From a bacterium (GTDB lineage: Bacteria > Verrucomicrobiota > Verrucomicrobiia > Limisphaerales > RI-55): a stretch of 64,000 nucleotides of DNA. Shown here in pieces: positions 9,131-19,700 of this stretch. Every line of letters begins with the position of its first letter. The stretch's first letter is position 1. The stretch lies in the NCBI GenBank assembly GCA_016124235.1, contig WGOC01000012.1:61347-125346 (forward strand), given 5' to 3'. The notes below the pieces were generated by a model, which made no database searches, was not told the DNA's origin, and saw only the letters and a program-made list of their open reading frames with translations. The position numbers and the translations under genes were made by a program.

Positions 9131-9525
9131 GGGCGGCAAGATTGCTGGAGTGATTGGAGTGCGACAAGGGGGAAAAGCATGACCGCCCGGCTCGAACACA
9201 AATGGCCTCACATCAGAGCCAATCATGCGATCGCAACTTATTAAACTCAAGAGACTTACAGAATGGCAATTGCCAAAAAGTCGCGCCGGCCTCAAAAGCT
9301 TTCCCTAGCATCGGGATGTCGGTTGCCAGCGCTCGGGCTCACTACTGAACACATCGTTCAGTTACAAACGCTCCAGCGCTCGCCTTGCCTCGGCTTGCCT
9401 GGTTTTTCTGTTATCCGCCTGGATGCAAAATTCGTTCTGCGTCCAGTTTTGCAGACCGTTTCGTTCTGATGTGCTGGGTCGCCCCTGCGTATGCACACGT
9501 ACATTTTTTCGTTTCCACATACACC
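9131..9525. other. Divergent intergenic region between ruvB and the PPC-repeat protein
   Basis: This 395-base stretch separates two divergently transcribed genes and must hold promoters for both. Frames within it lack gene-like features. The only structure noted is the short inverted repeat listed separately at 9344-9362. Confidence 0.5.
9344..9362. promoter_or_regulatory. Short inverted repeat, possible operator
   Basis: ACTGAAC and GTTCAGT form a perfect 7-base inverted repeat around a 5-base centre. It lies in the divergent promoter region, about 165 bases upstream of the PPC-repeat gene start. The size fits a dimeric regulator site, but there is no second copy or known consensus to support the call. 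Confidence 0.25.
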
Positions 9526-12500
9526 ATGAATACCATATTCCGCTCGCCGGCAACCCGGCGCCCTGCAGCTTTTCCGAGTTTATTTGAAATTGGGAAAAGA
9601 ATCCTCACGGGCTTATGCCTCGCGCTGTTTCTCACTACCATCTCGGCCCAGGGCCAGGGTGCCCTCAGCAATGGCGAAAGTCACAATGGCGCGATCGCGG
9701 CCGCGGGGGAATCGGACACCTGGACCATCGATGCAAATAAAGGCGATCGAATCGTGGTGCAGTTTGCCAAACTCACCGGGGGCGCCGGGTTCACTCCCCG
9801 GATGGAAGCATTCAGTCCGGATGGATTCACCCTGGGTTCCGCGACAAACGGCGTCGCGGGGCGCCTGGATCTTCAAGCTCACGTTACCGGAACCTTTACC
9901 GTCGTCATCACCGATGACAGTGGCACAGGAACAGGAACCTATTCGCTCCAGTATGCGAATGTTCCCCAGGCGTTCACCGTACCGGTCGGCGACGAAGGCG
10001 GCGCGCTGATCAACGGCATGCAGCATGACGGCACAATCGCATTGGGCGACCTGGACATGTGGACATTTACCGGCGTCCCCGGTGGCCGGGCGGTCATCCA
10101 AATTGCGAAACAATCAGGTGGCGCCGCGTTCACGCCACAAATCGAGATCTTCTCTCCGACCGGCGCTCGGATCGGCACCGCGTCGGATTCGGTGGCGGCA
10201 AGGCTTGATCTTCAAACCGATTCCGCCGGCACTTATACCGTGCTTGTCAGCGACAAAAACCAGATCGGCGCGGGCTCCTACGGACTGCAGTTCGCGCAGG
10301 TTCCGGCTTCGTTCACGGTCCCCAACGGTGACGAAGGCGGTGCCCTCGCCAATGGTGAAAGCAAATCTGGAACAATCACACTTGGTGATCTGGATCTGTG
10401 GACAGTGACGGCGAACGCGGGCGAACGACTCGTCCTGCAATTGGGTGAGACCTCCGGCGGAGCGAACTTCACGCCCCAAATCGAACTGTTCTCGCCAGAC
10501 GGAACGCGCCTGGCAGTTGGTTCGGATTCGCTGGTCGCTCGGCTGGACACTCAGGTTCCGGCCACGGGGACCTACACGGTTTTGGTGAGCGATGCGAATG
10601 CAACCGGCAACGGCAGTTACCAGCTTCAGCTGGCACAAGTTCCGGAATCATTCACCGTGCCCGCCGGCGATGAAGGCGGCGCCCTCGCGGACAATACTGA
10701 TACCGACGGTACCATTGCCATCGGAGATCTCGACCTGTGGTCATTCAACGGAACCGCCGGTGATTTGATCACGATCAAAGCCACCGAGCTGACGGGCGGT
10801 GCGACCTTTACGCCGATGATTGAACTGTTCACTCCGGACGGCACACGCAAGACGTTTGCCCAGGACGCCTCGGTCGCGACGATCGAAGCGGCCATCGAAA
10901 CAACGGGCACTTACACGGTTCTGATCAGCGACGCCACCCGCATCGGCGCGGGAACGTATCAACTTCATTTAACCCGGGGTACGATCGGGGCGGCCGGTGC
11001 CAACGTGCTGGTCAATGGAGGATCACAGACGGGGACGATCGCATCCGCTGGCGCCCAGGAAACGTGGACTCTAACCGCCACATCCGGTGAAACGATATTC
11101 GTAAGCGTCGGCGAACTGACTTCGGCCAGCCCGCTGGTGCCGAGGGTGAAGTTGCTCAATCCTGATGGCATTCAATTGGCAACGGCTTATGCGGCATCCG
11201 CGGCAGAAATCGCCGTTCGAGCCACCAACAGCGGCACGTTTTCAGTGGTAGTTGATGACAACAGCGCGAACCACACGGGCACCGGAGGTTATCGCATCAG
11301 CCTGATCAAGACCGGCAGCCCGATCGTGACCGGCCCATCCGATGAAGGCGGCCCGATGGTCAACGGAACCACTTATCAAGGCACAATCAATGTCGGTGAA
11401 GTTGATGCCTGGACCGTCACCGCCAATGCCGGCGAAACCATCTTCTTGGCGATGGGCGAAACCACAACCACTTCACTCATCCCCATTCTGCGCGTTTATA
11501 GCCCCAGCGGCGCGCTACTGGATTCAGCCTACGCCGGCAATGCCGCGGAAGTAGCCGTGCGGGCCACCGAAAGCGGCACCTTCCTGGTAATCGCCGGAGA
11601 CAATACTGCCAACTGGGCTGGCTCCGGCAACTACCGGCTGACCGTGGCCAAGACCGGCAGTGCTCCGGTCATCTCACCAACCGATGACGGGGGACCTTTG
11701 GTCAACGGAACCACCTATCAGGGCACGATTGATCTCGGCAATGTTGACGCCTGGACCGTCACAGCCAACGCGGGCGAAACCATCTTTGTGGCTATGGGTG
11801 AAACCACGACCACCACGCTCATCCCCATCCTGCGCATTTACGGGCCAGACGGAACGTTGCTAAAATCGGACTACGCCGGCAGTGCTGCCGAAATAGCGAT
11901 TCAAGCCCCCGAGAGCGGACGATATCTCGTGATCGCTGGAGACAACACCGCGAATTGGAATGGCTCGGGCAATTACCGGCTAATCATGGCCAAGACCGGC
12001 AGCGCTCCGGTCATCTCACCAACCGACGAAGGTGGACCTTTGGTCAACGGAACCACCTACCAAGGCACAATTGACGTTGGTGATGTTGATGCCTGGACCG
12101 TCACAGCCAACGCGGGCGAAACCTTCTTTGTGGCCATGGGCGAAACCACCACAACTACACTTACCCCCGTATTGCGAGTCTACGGACCGAACGGTGCGTT
12201 GCTCGATTGGACTTATGCGGGCGGCGCGGCCGAACTGGCGGTGCGCGCCTCGGAAAGCGGTAGTTTCCTCATACTCGCTGGGGACTACACCGCCAACTTC
12301 GCTGGCTCGGGCAACTATCGGTTGACCGTGGCCAAGACCGGCAGTGCCCCCGTCATCTCGCCCACCGACGACGGAGGACCATTGGTCAACGGAACGACCT
12401 ATCAAGGAACGATTGATCTCGGCAATGTCGACGCGTGGACGCTGACAGCACGCGCCGGCGACAGCATCATCGTCCGCATGGGCGAAACCACGACCACCAG

Positions 12501-13602
12501 TCTTACGCCGATTTTGCGCATCTATGGACCGGAGGGAAAACTACTGGATTCCGCTTATGCTGGTTCGGCGGCAGAAGTCGCGGTGCGTGCCACACTGGAC
12601 GGTACCTACCTAGTCATCGCGGGAGACAATACTCCCAACTGGGCCGGCTCAGGCAATTACCGGTTGACCATGGCCAAGACCGGCAGTCCCCTGGTAATTT
12701 CGCCGTCCGACGAAGGTGGCCAGCTCCCCAATGGAACCCAGCAGATTGGCGCCATCGATACGGGCGACCTAGACGCCTGGACGTTCACGGCGAATGCAGG
12801 GGATAACATCATCGTTCGCATGGGCGAAACCACCACGGCAACCCTGACATCGCAACTTCGCTTATATGGCCCCGACGGCACATTGTTGGATGCAGCCTAT
12901 GGTGGAGCCGCCACTGAGGTCAGTGCAAAGACGCCCACCGGCGGAACGATGCTCCTGGTTGCGGCTGACTATTCCAACGGCTGGGCAGGAGTGGGCAACT
13001 ATCGGCTCACGCTCGCGCTCATGCCCGAAGCCTTCTCGATTTCAGCCGGCGACGAAGGGGGTGCGTTGCCGCAAACCGGAAGCGTGACCGGCGAGATTAC
13101 GACGGGTGACGTGGACATGTGGAGCTTCGAAGCCAATGCGGGTAACGTAATCGATATCCAGATGGCCGAACAAAACGGAACGGCCCTTACGCCGCAATTG
13201 CGCCTCTACGACGTCAACGGCCAGTTGCTTTCCAGCAAATACAACGCGTCGCTGGCGGATATTCCGTTCACCGTCACGCAAAGCGGATTGTACACTGTGG
13301 TCGCCTCGGATTACTCAAACGGCTATGCCGGCACGGGCACCTACCAACTGACCGTCACGGGATTGCCCGAACAAGGGAAACAGTTGCGTTACGAATACTC
13401 AAGCACGACGCCGGACTCACTCCTGATCAACTGGCCGTCGGAATTGACCGGTTACGTGTTGCAGCAAAGCCCCGTACTGCCGGGATCCAACTGGACGGAT
13501 GTGCAGCAGGCGCCGATCGACAATCGACTGAACGTCCGCATGACGATTCAGATTCCGACCACCGGAAATATGTTCTTCCGCCTGCGACCGCCGACGCCCT
13601 GA
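9526..13602 (+). CDS. Giant exported protein with 11 PPC-like beta-sandwich repeats
   Basis: This is a 1,358-residue exported protein. After a basic N-terminus, a hydrophobic signal segment RILTGLCLALFLTTIS ends near AQGQ. The body contains eleven units of about 100-116 residues, each opening with a motif like DEGGxLxNGTxYxGTIxxGDxDxWTxTAxAG and closing with TYxLxxxxTG. This is the look of the bacterial pre-peptidase C-terminal (PPC) fold. Five successive unit starts, from residue 606 on, are spaced exactly 342 bases apart. The last 75 residues form a separate module, with SLLINWPSELTGYVLQQS and a terminal FFRLRPPTP, that resembles the ends of two other large exported proteins here. The start is the ATG at 9526; an upstream extension lacks a leading signal. 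No protease domain is present, so adhesion or a matrix role is likely. Confidence 0.85.
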   Translation: MNTIFRSPATRRPAAFPSLFEIGKRILTGLCLALFLTTISAQGQGALSNGESHNGAIAAAGESDTWTIDANKGDRIVVQFAKLTGGAGFTPRMEAFSPDGFTLGSATNGVAGRLDLQAHVTGTFTVVITDDSGTGTGTYSLQYANVPQAFTVPVGDEGGALINGMQHDGTIALGDLDMWTFTGVPGGRAVIQIAKQSGGAAFTPQIEIFSPTGARIGTASDSVAARLDLQTDSAGTYTVLVSDKNQIGAGSYGLQFAQVPASFTVPNGDEGGALANGESKSGTITLGDLDLWTVTANAGERLVLQLGETSGGANFTPQIELFSPDGTRLAVGSDSLVARLDTQVPATGTYTVLVSDANATGNGSYQLQLAQVPESFTVPAGDEGGALADNTDTDGTIAIGDLDLWSFNGTAGDLITIKATELTGGATFTPMIELFTPDGTRKTFAQDASVATIEAAIETTGTYTVLISDATRIGAGTYQLHLTRGTIGAAGANVLVNGGSQTGTIASAGAQETWTLTATSGETIFVSVGELTSASPLVPRVKLLNPDGIQLATAYAASAAEIAVRATNSGTFSVVVDDNSANHTGTGGYRISLIKTGSPIVTGPSDEGGPMVNGTTYQGTINVGEVDAWTVTANAGETIFLAMGETTTTSLIPILRVYSPSGALLDSAYAGNAAEVAVRATESGTFLVIAGDNTANWAGSGNYRLTVAKTGSAPVISPTDDGGPLVNGTTYQGTIDLGNVDAWTVTANAGETIFVAMGETTTTTLIPILRIYGPDGTLLKSDYAGSAAEIAIQAPESGRYLVIAGDNTANWNGSGNYRLIMAKTGSAPVISPTDEGGPLVNGTTYQGTIDVGDVDAWTVTANAGETFFVAMGETTTTTLTPVLRVYGPNGALLDWTYAGGAAELAVRASESGSFLILAGDYTANFAGSGNYRLTVAKTGSAPVISPTDDGGPLVNGTTYQGTIDLGNVDAWTLTARAGDSIIVRMGETTTTSLTPILRIYGPEGKLLDSAYAGSAAEVAVRATLDGTYLVIAGDNTPNWAGSGNYRLTMAKTGSPLVISPSDEGGQLPNGTQQIGAIDTGDLDAWTFTANAGDNIIVRMGETTTATLTSQLRLYGPDGTLLDAAYGGAATEVSAKTPTGGTMLLVAADYSNGWAGVGNYRLTLALMPEAFSISAGDEGGALPQTGSVTGEITTGDVDMWSFEANAGNVIDIQMAEQNGTALTPQLRLYDVNGQLLSSKYNASLADIPFTVTQSGLYTVVASDYSNGYAGTGTYQLTVTGLPEQGKQLRYEYSSTTPDSLLINWPSELTGYVLQQSPVLPGSNWTDVQQAPIDNRLNVRMTIQIPTTGNMFFRLRPPTP
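11341..13050 (+). repeat. In-frame tandem array of 342-bp coding repeats
   Basis: Equivalent unit starts (GATGAAGGCGG-like) occur at 11341, 11683, 12025, 12367 and 12709, each exactly 342 bases (114 codons) apart. The first four units are very similar in nucleotide sequence, for example the shared GGTCAACGGAACCAC, and the fifth is more diverged. The earlier PPC-like units of the same gene are much more divergent, so this block is a recent in-gene expansion. Confidence 0.9.
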
Positions 13603-13647
13603 TCGCGCCGGAAACGGCTTTCCCACCGCTTACTTGCGAACGATTCA

Positions 13648-13680
13648 AAAGGAGCAGGCTCAATCGCCTGCTCTTTTTTT
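13648..13680 (+). terminator. Rho-independent terminator after the PPC-repeat gene
   Basis: GAGCAGGC (13652-13659) pairs perfectly with GCCTGCTC (13666-13673) around a six-base loop and is followed directly by seven T residues (13674-13680). An A-run precedes the stem. It lies about 50 bases after the stop codon at 13602 and separates that gene from the pyrophosphatase gene. Confidence 0.93.
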
Positions 13681-13871
13681 GGCCGCAGCGCGCAATAAAA
13701 CACGGAACGCCAAATCACGTACAAAGCCCGTGAATGCGGTGTGTTGTGACGATCCACAGGCTGCTCTCGGACGCAAAATGCCGTGCCCGGCTGAACTCAT
13801 TTTGCTTGCTCTTTGGCAGAAAATGCTTGGCGTTCGACGATCGAAACCATTCATAGTGTTTCGTGAAATTT

Positions 13872-13878
13872 GAAAGGG
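13872..13878 (+). promoter_or_regulatory. Ribosome binding site fixing the pyrophosphatase start
   Basis: GAAAGGG ends five bases before the ATG at 13884. It supports that ATG over the in-frame GTG at 13863, which would lie upstream of this site. Confidence 0.7.
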
Positions 13879-13883
13879 CCCTT

Positions 13884-16340
13884 ATGGAACGAAAGACATC
13901 CTACCTGCTCCGTCTGTCCGCCATCCTGTCGCTCCCGTTTGCCCTCGCCGGCCAGGTCCACGCCGGTGAAGCGGATCTGAATTTGCCCCCGCTTGATCAG
14001 GTGCATTTCACCACCTTTGGCGGGCTCGGTGGTTACACCGTGCTGTACATCGGGTTGATCGTCTGTGCGATCGGCGCCGCCTTTGGACTGTTCCAATATG
14101 CGCAGACTAAAAAACTGCCGGTCCACAAATCCATGAGCGATGTCTCCAACATCATTTGGGAGACGTGCAAAACGTATCTGCTACAGCAGGGCAAATTTCT
14201 GTTTGTGCTCTGGCTGCTTATCGCCGCCTGCATCCTCTATTACTTCATCGGTCTACAACACAAGTCCATCGCCTCGGTGCTGGTGATTCTGGCGTGTTCG
14301 GTTTTGGGTATCCTCGGCAGCTACGGCGTCGCCTGGTTTGGCATCCGCATCAACACGGTCGCGAACTCCCGCGCGGCCTTTTCCGCGCTGCAGGGCAGCC
14401 CGCTCAAGACATTGATGATCCCGCTCCAATCGGGCATGAGCGTCGGCCTGTTGCTGGTGTGCGTGGAATTGTTCTTCATGATTTGCATCCTGTCGTTCCT
14501 GCCGCTCGAACTGGTGGGCCCCTGTTTCATCGGTTTTGCGATCGGCGAATCACTTGGCGCGAGTGCACTGCGTATTTGCGGCGGCATTTTCACCAAGATT
14601 GCCGACATTGGCGCCGACTTGATGAAGATCGTTTTTCAGCTACCCGAGGACGACCCCAAGAACCCGGGCGTGATCGCGGATTGCACGGGTGACAATGCTG
14701 GCGATTCGGTGGGCCCCACGGCGGACGGATTTGAGACCTACGGCGTGACCGGTGTGGCCTTGATCGCCTTTCTGGCGCTGGCCCTCGGACAATCGGCGAT
14801 CTGCGGTCAACTCATCATCTGGATTTTTGCGATGCGCATCCTGATGGTGCTCACGTCGATCGTTTCGTACGAAGCCAATAAGATCGCCAGCAAGGCGTTG
14901 TTTGCCCATGACAAAGGCTTTAACTGGGAACATCCGCTGACGAACCTCGTTTGGATCACTTCCATCGTTTCAATCATCGTCACTTTCATCGCGAGCAAAT
15001 TGTTGCTCGGTGATTTCAAGGATCTTTCCGGCGCACCGCAACCGGATCTGTGGTGGGTGCTCTCGACCATCATTTCGTGCGGCACACTCGCCGGAGCATT
15101 GATTCCGGAGTTCACCAAAGTCTTCACCAGCACATCGTCGAAACACGTGCAGGAAGTCACCAATGCGTCCAAACATGGCGGCGCTTCGCTCAACGTTCTT
15201 TCCGGCTTCGTCTGCGGCAACTTCTCCGGTTTCTGGACCGGTCTGGTCATCCTTGGACTGATGTTTGTGAGCTACATGTTTTCGCAGAACCCGGCGCTCA
15301 TGGGGATCATGCCGGCAGAGTACGCGTTCGCCGCGCCGATCTTCGCGTTCGGTCTCGTGGCGTTCGGCTTTTTGGGCATGGGTCCGGTCACGATCGCGGT
15401 CGATAGCTTCGGCCCCGTGACGGATAACGCACAGTCGGTCTACGAACTGAGCCGGATCGAACATCACAAGGGCATCAGCCACGAGATTCAGGAGCATTTC
15501 GGTTTCAAGCCGGACTTCGAAAACGCGAAACATGAACTCGAAAAAGGCGATGGCGCGGGAAACACCTTTAAAGCCACCGCCAAACCGGTGCTCATTGGTA
15601 CCGCCGTCGTCGGCGCGACAACCATGGTGTTCGGAATCATCATGTTGCTGGAACACGTTTTCGGCGGCGCGGTCGCCAAACTGAGCCTTGTGCAGCCGCA
15701 CGTGTTGCTCGGCCTGTTGATGGGCGGCTCGGTGGTCTATTGGTTCACCGGCGCCAGCACACAGGCCGTCGTCACGGGCGCCTATCGCGCGGTTGTCTTC
15801 ATCAAAAACAACATCAAGCTCGACAAGGAAGCCGCCTCGATCACCGACTCCAAGAAAGTCGTCGAGATCTGCACCGTCTACGCGCAAAAGGGCATGTGGA
15901 ACATCTTCCTCGTCGTGTTCGCGTTGTCACTCGGGCTGCCGTTCTTTGATCCGTATTTTTTCATTGGCTACTTGATCGCGATGGCCTTCTTCGGATTGTT
16001 CCAGGCCATCTTCATGGCCAACGCGGGCGGCGCGTGGGACAACGCGAAAAAAATCGTTGAAGTGGATCTCAAACAAAAAGGCACACCGCTTCACGCCGCC
16101 ACCGTCGTTGGCGACACGGTCGGCGATCCGTTCAAGGACACGAGTTCCGTTTCGTTGAATCCGGTCATCAAGTTCACCACCTTGTTCGGTTTGCTGGCGG
16201 TTGAAATCGCCGTCGAGATGAAGAAATCCAATCCCGGTTCGCATCTGCCAACCATCATCGGCGTCGCCTGTGTGGCGGTGGCATTGGTGTTCGTCTGGCG
16301 CTCCTTCTACGCGATGCGCATCCCGGAAGACAAAAACTGA
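13884..16340 (+). CDS. hppA: Membrane-bound ion-pumping pyrophosphatase, divergent
   Basis: This integral-membrane pyrophosphatase hydrolyses PPi and pumps H+ (or Na+). It has about 16 hydrophobic helices preceded by a signal-peptide-like segment ending at QVHAGEA. Substrate-site acidic residues are present: D241 and D245, then PEDD at 254-257, the D266/D270/D274 ladder, a later DNA motif in GPVTDNAQSV, and VVGDTVGDPFKDT near the end. K563 and T565 in GNTFKAT match the K+-independent class. Unusual points: the canonical GKVE motif reads MKIVF with one residue fewer, so its glutamate is not in place, and there is an insertion of about 30 residues before the GNT motif. Ion specificity is not certain. 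The gene stands alone after a terminator. Confidence 0.92.
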   Translation: MERKTSYLLRLSAILSLPFALAGQVHAGEADLNLPPLDQVHFTTFGGLGGYTVLYIGLIVCAIGAAFGLFQYAQTKKLPVHKSMSDVSNIIWETCKTYLLQQGKFLFVLWLLIAACILYYFIGLQHKSIASVLVILACSVLGILGSYGVAWFGIRINTVANSRAAFSALQGSPLKTLMIPLQSGMSVGLLLVCVELFFMICILSFLPLELVGPCFIGFAIGESLGASALRICGGIFTKIADIGADLMKIVFQLPEDDPKNPGVIADCTGDNAGDSVGPTADGFETYGVTGVALIAFLALALGQSAICGQLIIWIFAMRILMVLTSIVSYEANKIASKALFAHDKGFNWEHPLTNLVWITSIVSIIVTFIASKLLLGDFKDLSGAPQPDLWWVLSTIISCGTLAGALIPEFTKVFTSTSSKHVQEVTNASKHGGASLNVLSGFVCGNFSGFWTGLVILGLMFVSYMFSQNPALMGIMPAEYAFAAPIFAFGLVAFGFLGMGPVTIAVDSFGPVTDNAQSVYELSRIEHHKGISHEIQEHFGFKPDFENAKHELEKGDGAGNTFKATAKPVLIGTAVVGATTMVFGIIMLLEHVFGGAVAKLSLVQPHVLLGLLMGGSVVYWFTGASTQAVVTGAYRAVVFIKNNIKLDKEAASITDSKKVVEICTVYAQKGMWNIFLVVFALSLGLPFFDPYFFIGYLIAMAFFGLFQAIFMANAGGAWDNAKKIVEVDLKQKGTPLHAATVVGDTVGDPFKDTSSVSLNPVIKFTTLFGLLAVEIAVEMKKSNPGSHLPTIIGVACVAVALVFVWRSFYAMRIPEDKN

Positions 16341-16395
16341 TCCACGCCCTTCCACACCAAAACGAATCGACGTCAGGCGGGTCCAACTTTGTCGG

Positions 16396-16653
16396 ATGAA
16401 AGATCTGCAAAGTGCCCGGCTGATGTGGCTCAAAGGATGGCTATTCCTGTTCATTGGCGTGGCGTCGTCCACGCTGCTGATCCTGGAGAACGCGACACTA
16501 CGAACCGCCCTGCTGCTCGCGCTGGCCATCTGGGCATTTTGCCGCGCGTACTACTTCGCGTTCTATGTGATCGAGCACTATATCGATCCAAGTTTCAAAT
16601 ATGCCGGACTGTGGGATTTCTTGAGGCGGCGAAAAGGCCGAGTTCGTAAGTAA
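16396..16653 (+). CDS. Small two-helix membrane protein
   Basis: This is an 85-residue protein starting at the ATG at 16396 (MKDLQSARLMWLKG). Two hydrophobic helices, GWLFLFIGVASSTLLIL and LLLALAIWAFCRAYYFAFYV, are separated by a short polar turn. The C-terminus is basic (LRRRKGRVRK), suggesting a cytoplasmic tail. The protein is rich in aromatics around the second helix. It follows the pyrophosphatase gene by about 55 bases on the same strand, so co-expression and an accessory role are possible but unproven. No family is recognised. Confidence 0.68.
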   Translation: MKDLQSARLMWLKGWLFLFIGVASSTLLILENATLRTALLLALAIWAFCRAYYFAFYVIEHYIDPSFKYAGLWDFLRRRKGRVRK

Positions 16654-16715
16654 ACCGATCAACAATCAAATCCTGCTGACTTGAATTCCGCGCGTCGGCC
16701 TGTAGTCATTGGTTC

Positions 16716-19700
16716 ATGTCCCAGTTCCGATTCATCTCGTGGTCGCTCGTTGCCAGCGCGCTGACTTTTTCGCCAGCTCTTTTCGCGGCAGATGAATTGA
16801 AGCCGACGTTTCCCGTTCCCGCAGGTTTACGCGCAGAAGCTTTTGCGCACGAGCCGATGTTTGCGAATCCGGTTGCGGTGAGTGTCGATGTGGACGGCAG
16901 CGTTTACGTGGCGGAGACACGACGCCGCAAAGCCAATCGGCTCGACATCCGTCAGGTGCCCGACTGGCTGAACTACGATCTCTCCTTCACGAATGTCGCG
17001 ATGAAGGAAGCGTTCCTCCGCGAAAAACTGTCCCCCGAACTCAGCGCGCAAAACAAGCGCCGCGTCGCCGACCTGAACGGCGACGGCTCGAATGATTGGC
17101 GTGATCTGACCGCGTTGACCGAGGTGATTTACAAGTTGCGCGACACGGATGGCGACGGTCGCGCCGATCAAGTGACCACGTATGCGGACGGTTTCAACAC
17201 CGTGGTCACCGGCGTGGCGGCCGGATTGTATGCACGCGGCAAGGATGTCTATGCGACAATCGAGCCGGACCTTTGGCAACTGCGCGACAACGACGGCGAC
17301 GGCCGGGCCGACGAACGCAAATCTTTGGTCGGCGGCTTCGCGGTTCATATCGCGTACGCGGGTCACAACATGCACGGCGTCACGATGGGGCCCGACGGCC
17401 GGTTGTATTGGTCGGTCGGCGATATTGCGTCGAATTACCTGCCCAATGAAGGCGCGATTTTTCGATCCAACCCGGACGGTTCAGACTTTGAAGTGTTCGC
17501 CCGCGGTTTGCGCAATCCGGAGGAGATCGTGTTCAACGAACTGGGCGACCTTTTCGCGGCAGACAACGACAGCGATAATGGTGATCGCGAACGCTGGTTG
17601 CACGTCGTGGAAGGCGCGGACTACGGCTGGCGCAATTGGTGGCAATACCAGATTGGCAAGATGTGGGGCGCCACCGAGGACACCTATCCGATGTGGAACG
17701 CCGAAGGTCTCTGGCACTTGTGGTTTCCCGAACAATCCGCCTGGGTGCTGCCACCCGCGGCGTACATCGGGCCCGGGCCGTGCGGCATGAAATTCTATCC
17801 GGGCGGCGCGCTGGATGATCAATTTGGCGGGCGCATCCTGCTGGCCGAATTCACCGGCAGTCCGGGCAGCTCCACGATCAACCGTTTTACGCTCAAGCAG
17901 CACGGGGCGACCTACGACGTCGCCGCGGATGAGAAATTCCTGAAGGACATCGTGGCCACCGGAATCGATTTTGCGCCGGACGGCAGCGCGTTGTTTGTGG
18001 CCGACTGGGCCGGCGGCTGGGATCTCAACAACCGGGGGCGCGTGTGGAAGGTGTTCAGTCCGACTTCGCTCACGAATGCCGACACGCTCGCAACACGAAA
18101 ACTGCTGGAAGATGGATTTGACCAACGCCCTGAATCCGAGCTGATCAATTTACTGGGCCATCACAATCTGAACGTTCGTCGGGAAGCCCAGTTCGCTCTC
18201 GCGGCAAAAGGAACGGCCAGCGTGCCGGCATTAACGAAAGTCGCGACATCATCTGGCGACTTGCTCCAGCGCATTCACGCCTTGTGGGGACTCGAGCAGA
18301 TCAATCGCAAATCGCCCGGAGCATTGATGGGCGTGACCAATCTATTGAGTGACTCCGAGGCCGAAATTCGCACCCAATCCGCGCGGATGATGGGGGACGG
18401 ACAAGTGATCGCCGTCGGGCCAAAGTTGATCGACCTCCTCCAGGATTCGAATCCGCGCGTCGAATTTGCGGCGGCTCAAGCGCTGGCAAAACTTCGTGAT
18501 CACAAAGCCATTACTCCCATCGAGCAATTGCTCGCCCGCAACGGAAAACAGGACCGTTACCTTCGCTACGCCGGCATTCACGCACTGGAAAAGATTGGTG
18601 ATGTCGACGCGTTGTTGGCGACGCGCAACGATCCATCAACGGACGTTCGAATTGCGTCAACGGTCGCGCTTCGTCGATTGGAACGCCCCGAAGTTTCGGA
18701 GTTCCTCAAGGACGCCGATCCGCTGGTTGTCGCCGACGCCGCTCGCGCGATCAACGACGTGCCGATTCAAGAAGCAACGCCTAAACTCGCAGCGTTAATT
18801 CAGGCGGACGGCAGTCTGCCGGCGGCGGTCATGGCGGCGATCTCGCCCACGACCACGCCGACCAATGATTTTGTGTTTGGCCCGATCGCGCGGCGTGCGC
18901 TGAATGCAAATTTCCGGCTGGGCAAACCGGCGAACGCCGAACGCTTGGGCGCCTTTGCCGCGAACCCGGCCAACCCGACGGCGATGCGTCGCGAAGCGGT
19001 GCGGTTGATGGCCGATTGGCAGCAGCCGAATCCGCGCGACCAGGTCGTGGGCGCCTGGCGCCCGCTTACTCCGCCCCACCGCGATGTCGCGCCCATCAAG
19101 GAATCCTTGAACCGGCATTTGGCCGGCATGATCGATGGCGACGACAACTTGCGAGCGGACGTGATCCAGCTGGCCTCGACCCTCGGCATCCATTTGGACG
19201 GGCAGATGTTATTGAGCTGGGTGCAGGATCCAAATCGCGCACCCGGTGCGAGGATCAACGCGCTGGAGATACTCGCGAAGAATCAGTCGCCGGAATTGGA
19301 TGCGGCCCTGGGAAGCGTCTTGAATCCGTCGGCCAACCCGGCCGAGGTTTACGGCGCGGGCGTCCAAATCGAAGCCCGGCGGCGCCCCGAAAACATGGCC
19401 GCGCAATTGGACTTTCTGTTGCGCTATCGGTTGAACCAACATCTGCAACAGGCCCTCGCCGCACTTTCACATGTGGCTTCCACGAACCTGGACCAGCATC
19501 TTGTTCGTTACCTGGATCAAATGTCAGCCGGTGAGCTTGCGCCGCAAGTTTGCCTCGACGTCGTGGCCGCCGCCGAGCAACGCAAGGCCCCGGCCGTGCA
19601 GAGTGCGCTCGCGAAGATTGAAGATATGCTCGCCAAGGATCCCCTGGGCAAAAAGAAGCTGGCCCTGACCGGCGGGGACCCCGGTCGCGGTCGGAAGATC

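Noticed and set aside
9131..9295. N-terminal extension of RuvB to 9295
   Set aside because: It is unlike any RuvB N-terminus; the ATG at 9130 gives a protein of normal size.
9385..9525. N-terminal extension of the PPC-repeat protein to 9385
   Set aside because: It would put about 47 extra residues before the signal peptide; the ATG at 9526 places the signal at the N-terminus.
11341..13050. Regularly spaced 342-bp repeats as a possible CRISPR or satellite array
   Set aside because: The period is a multiple of three and lies inside one open protein with PPC-like units; there are no short unique spacers.
14970..15887. 305-residue minus-strand frame inside the pyrophosphatase gene
   Set aside because: It is the antisense shadow of a strongly conserved membrane protein with biased codons.
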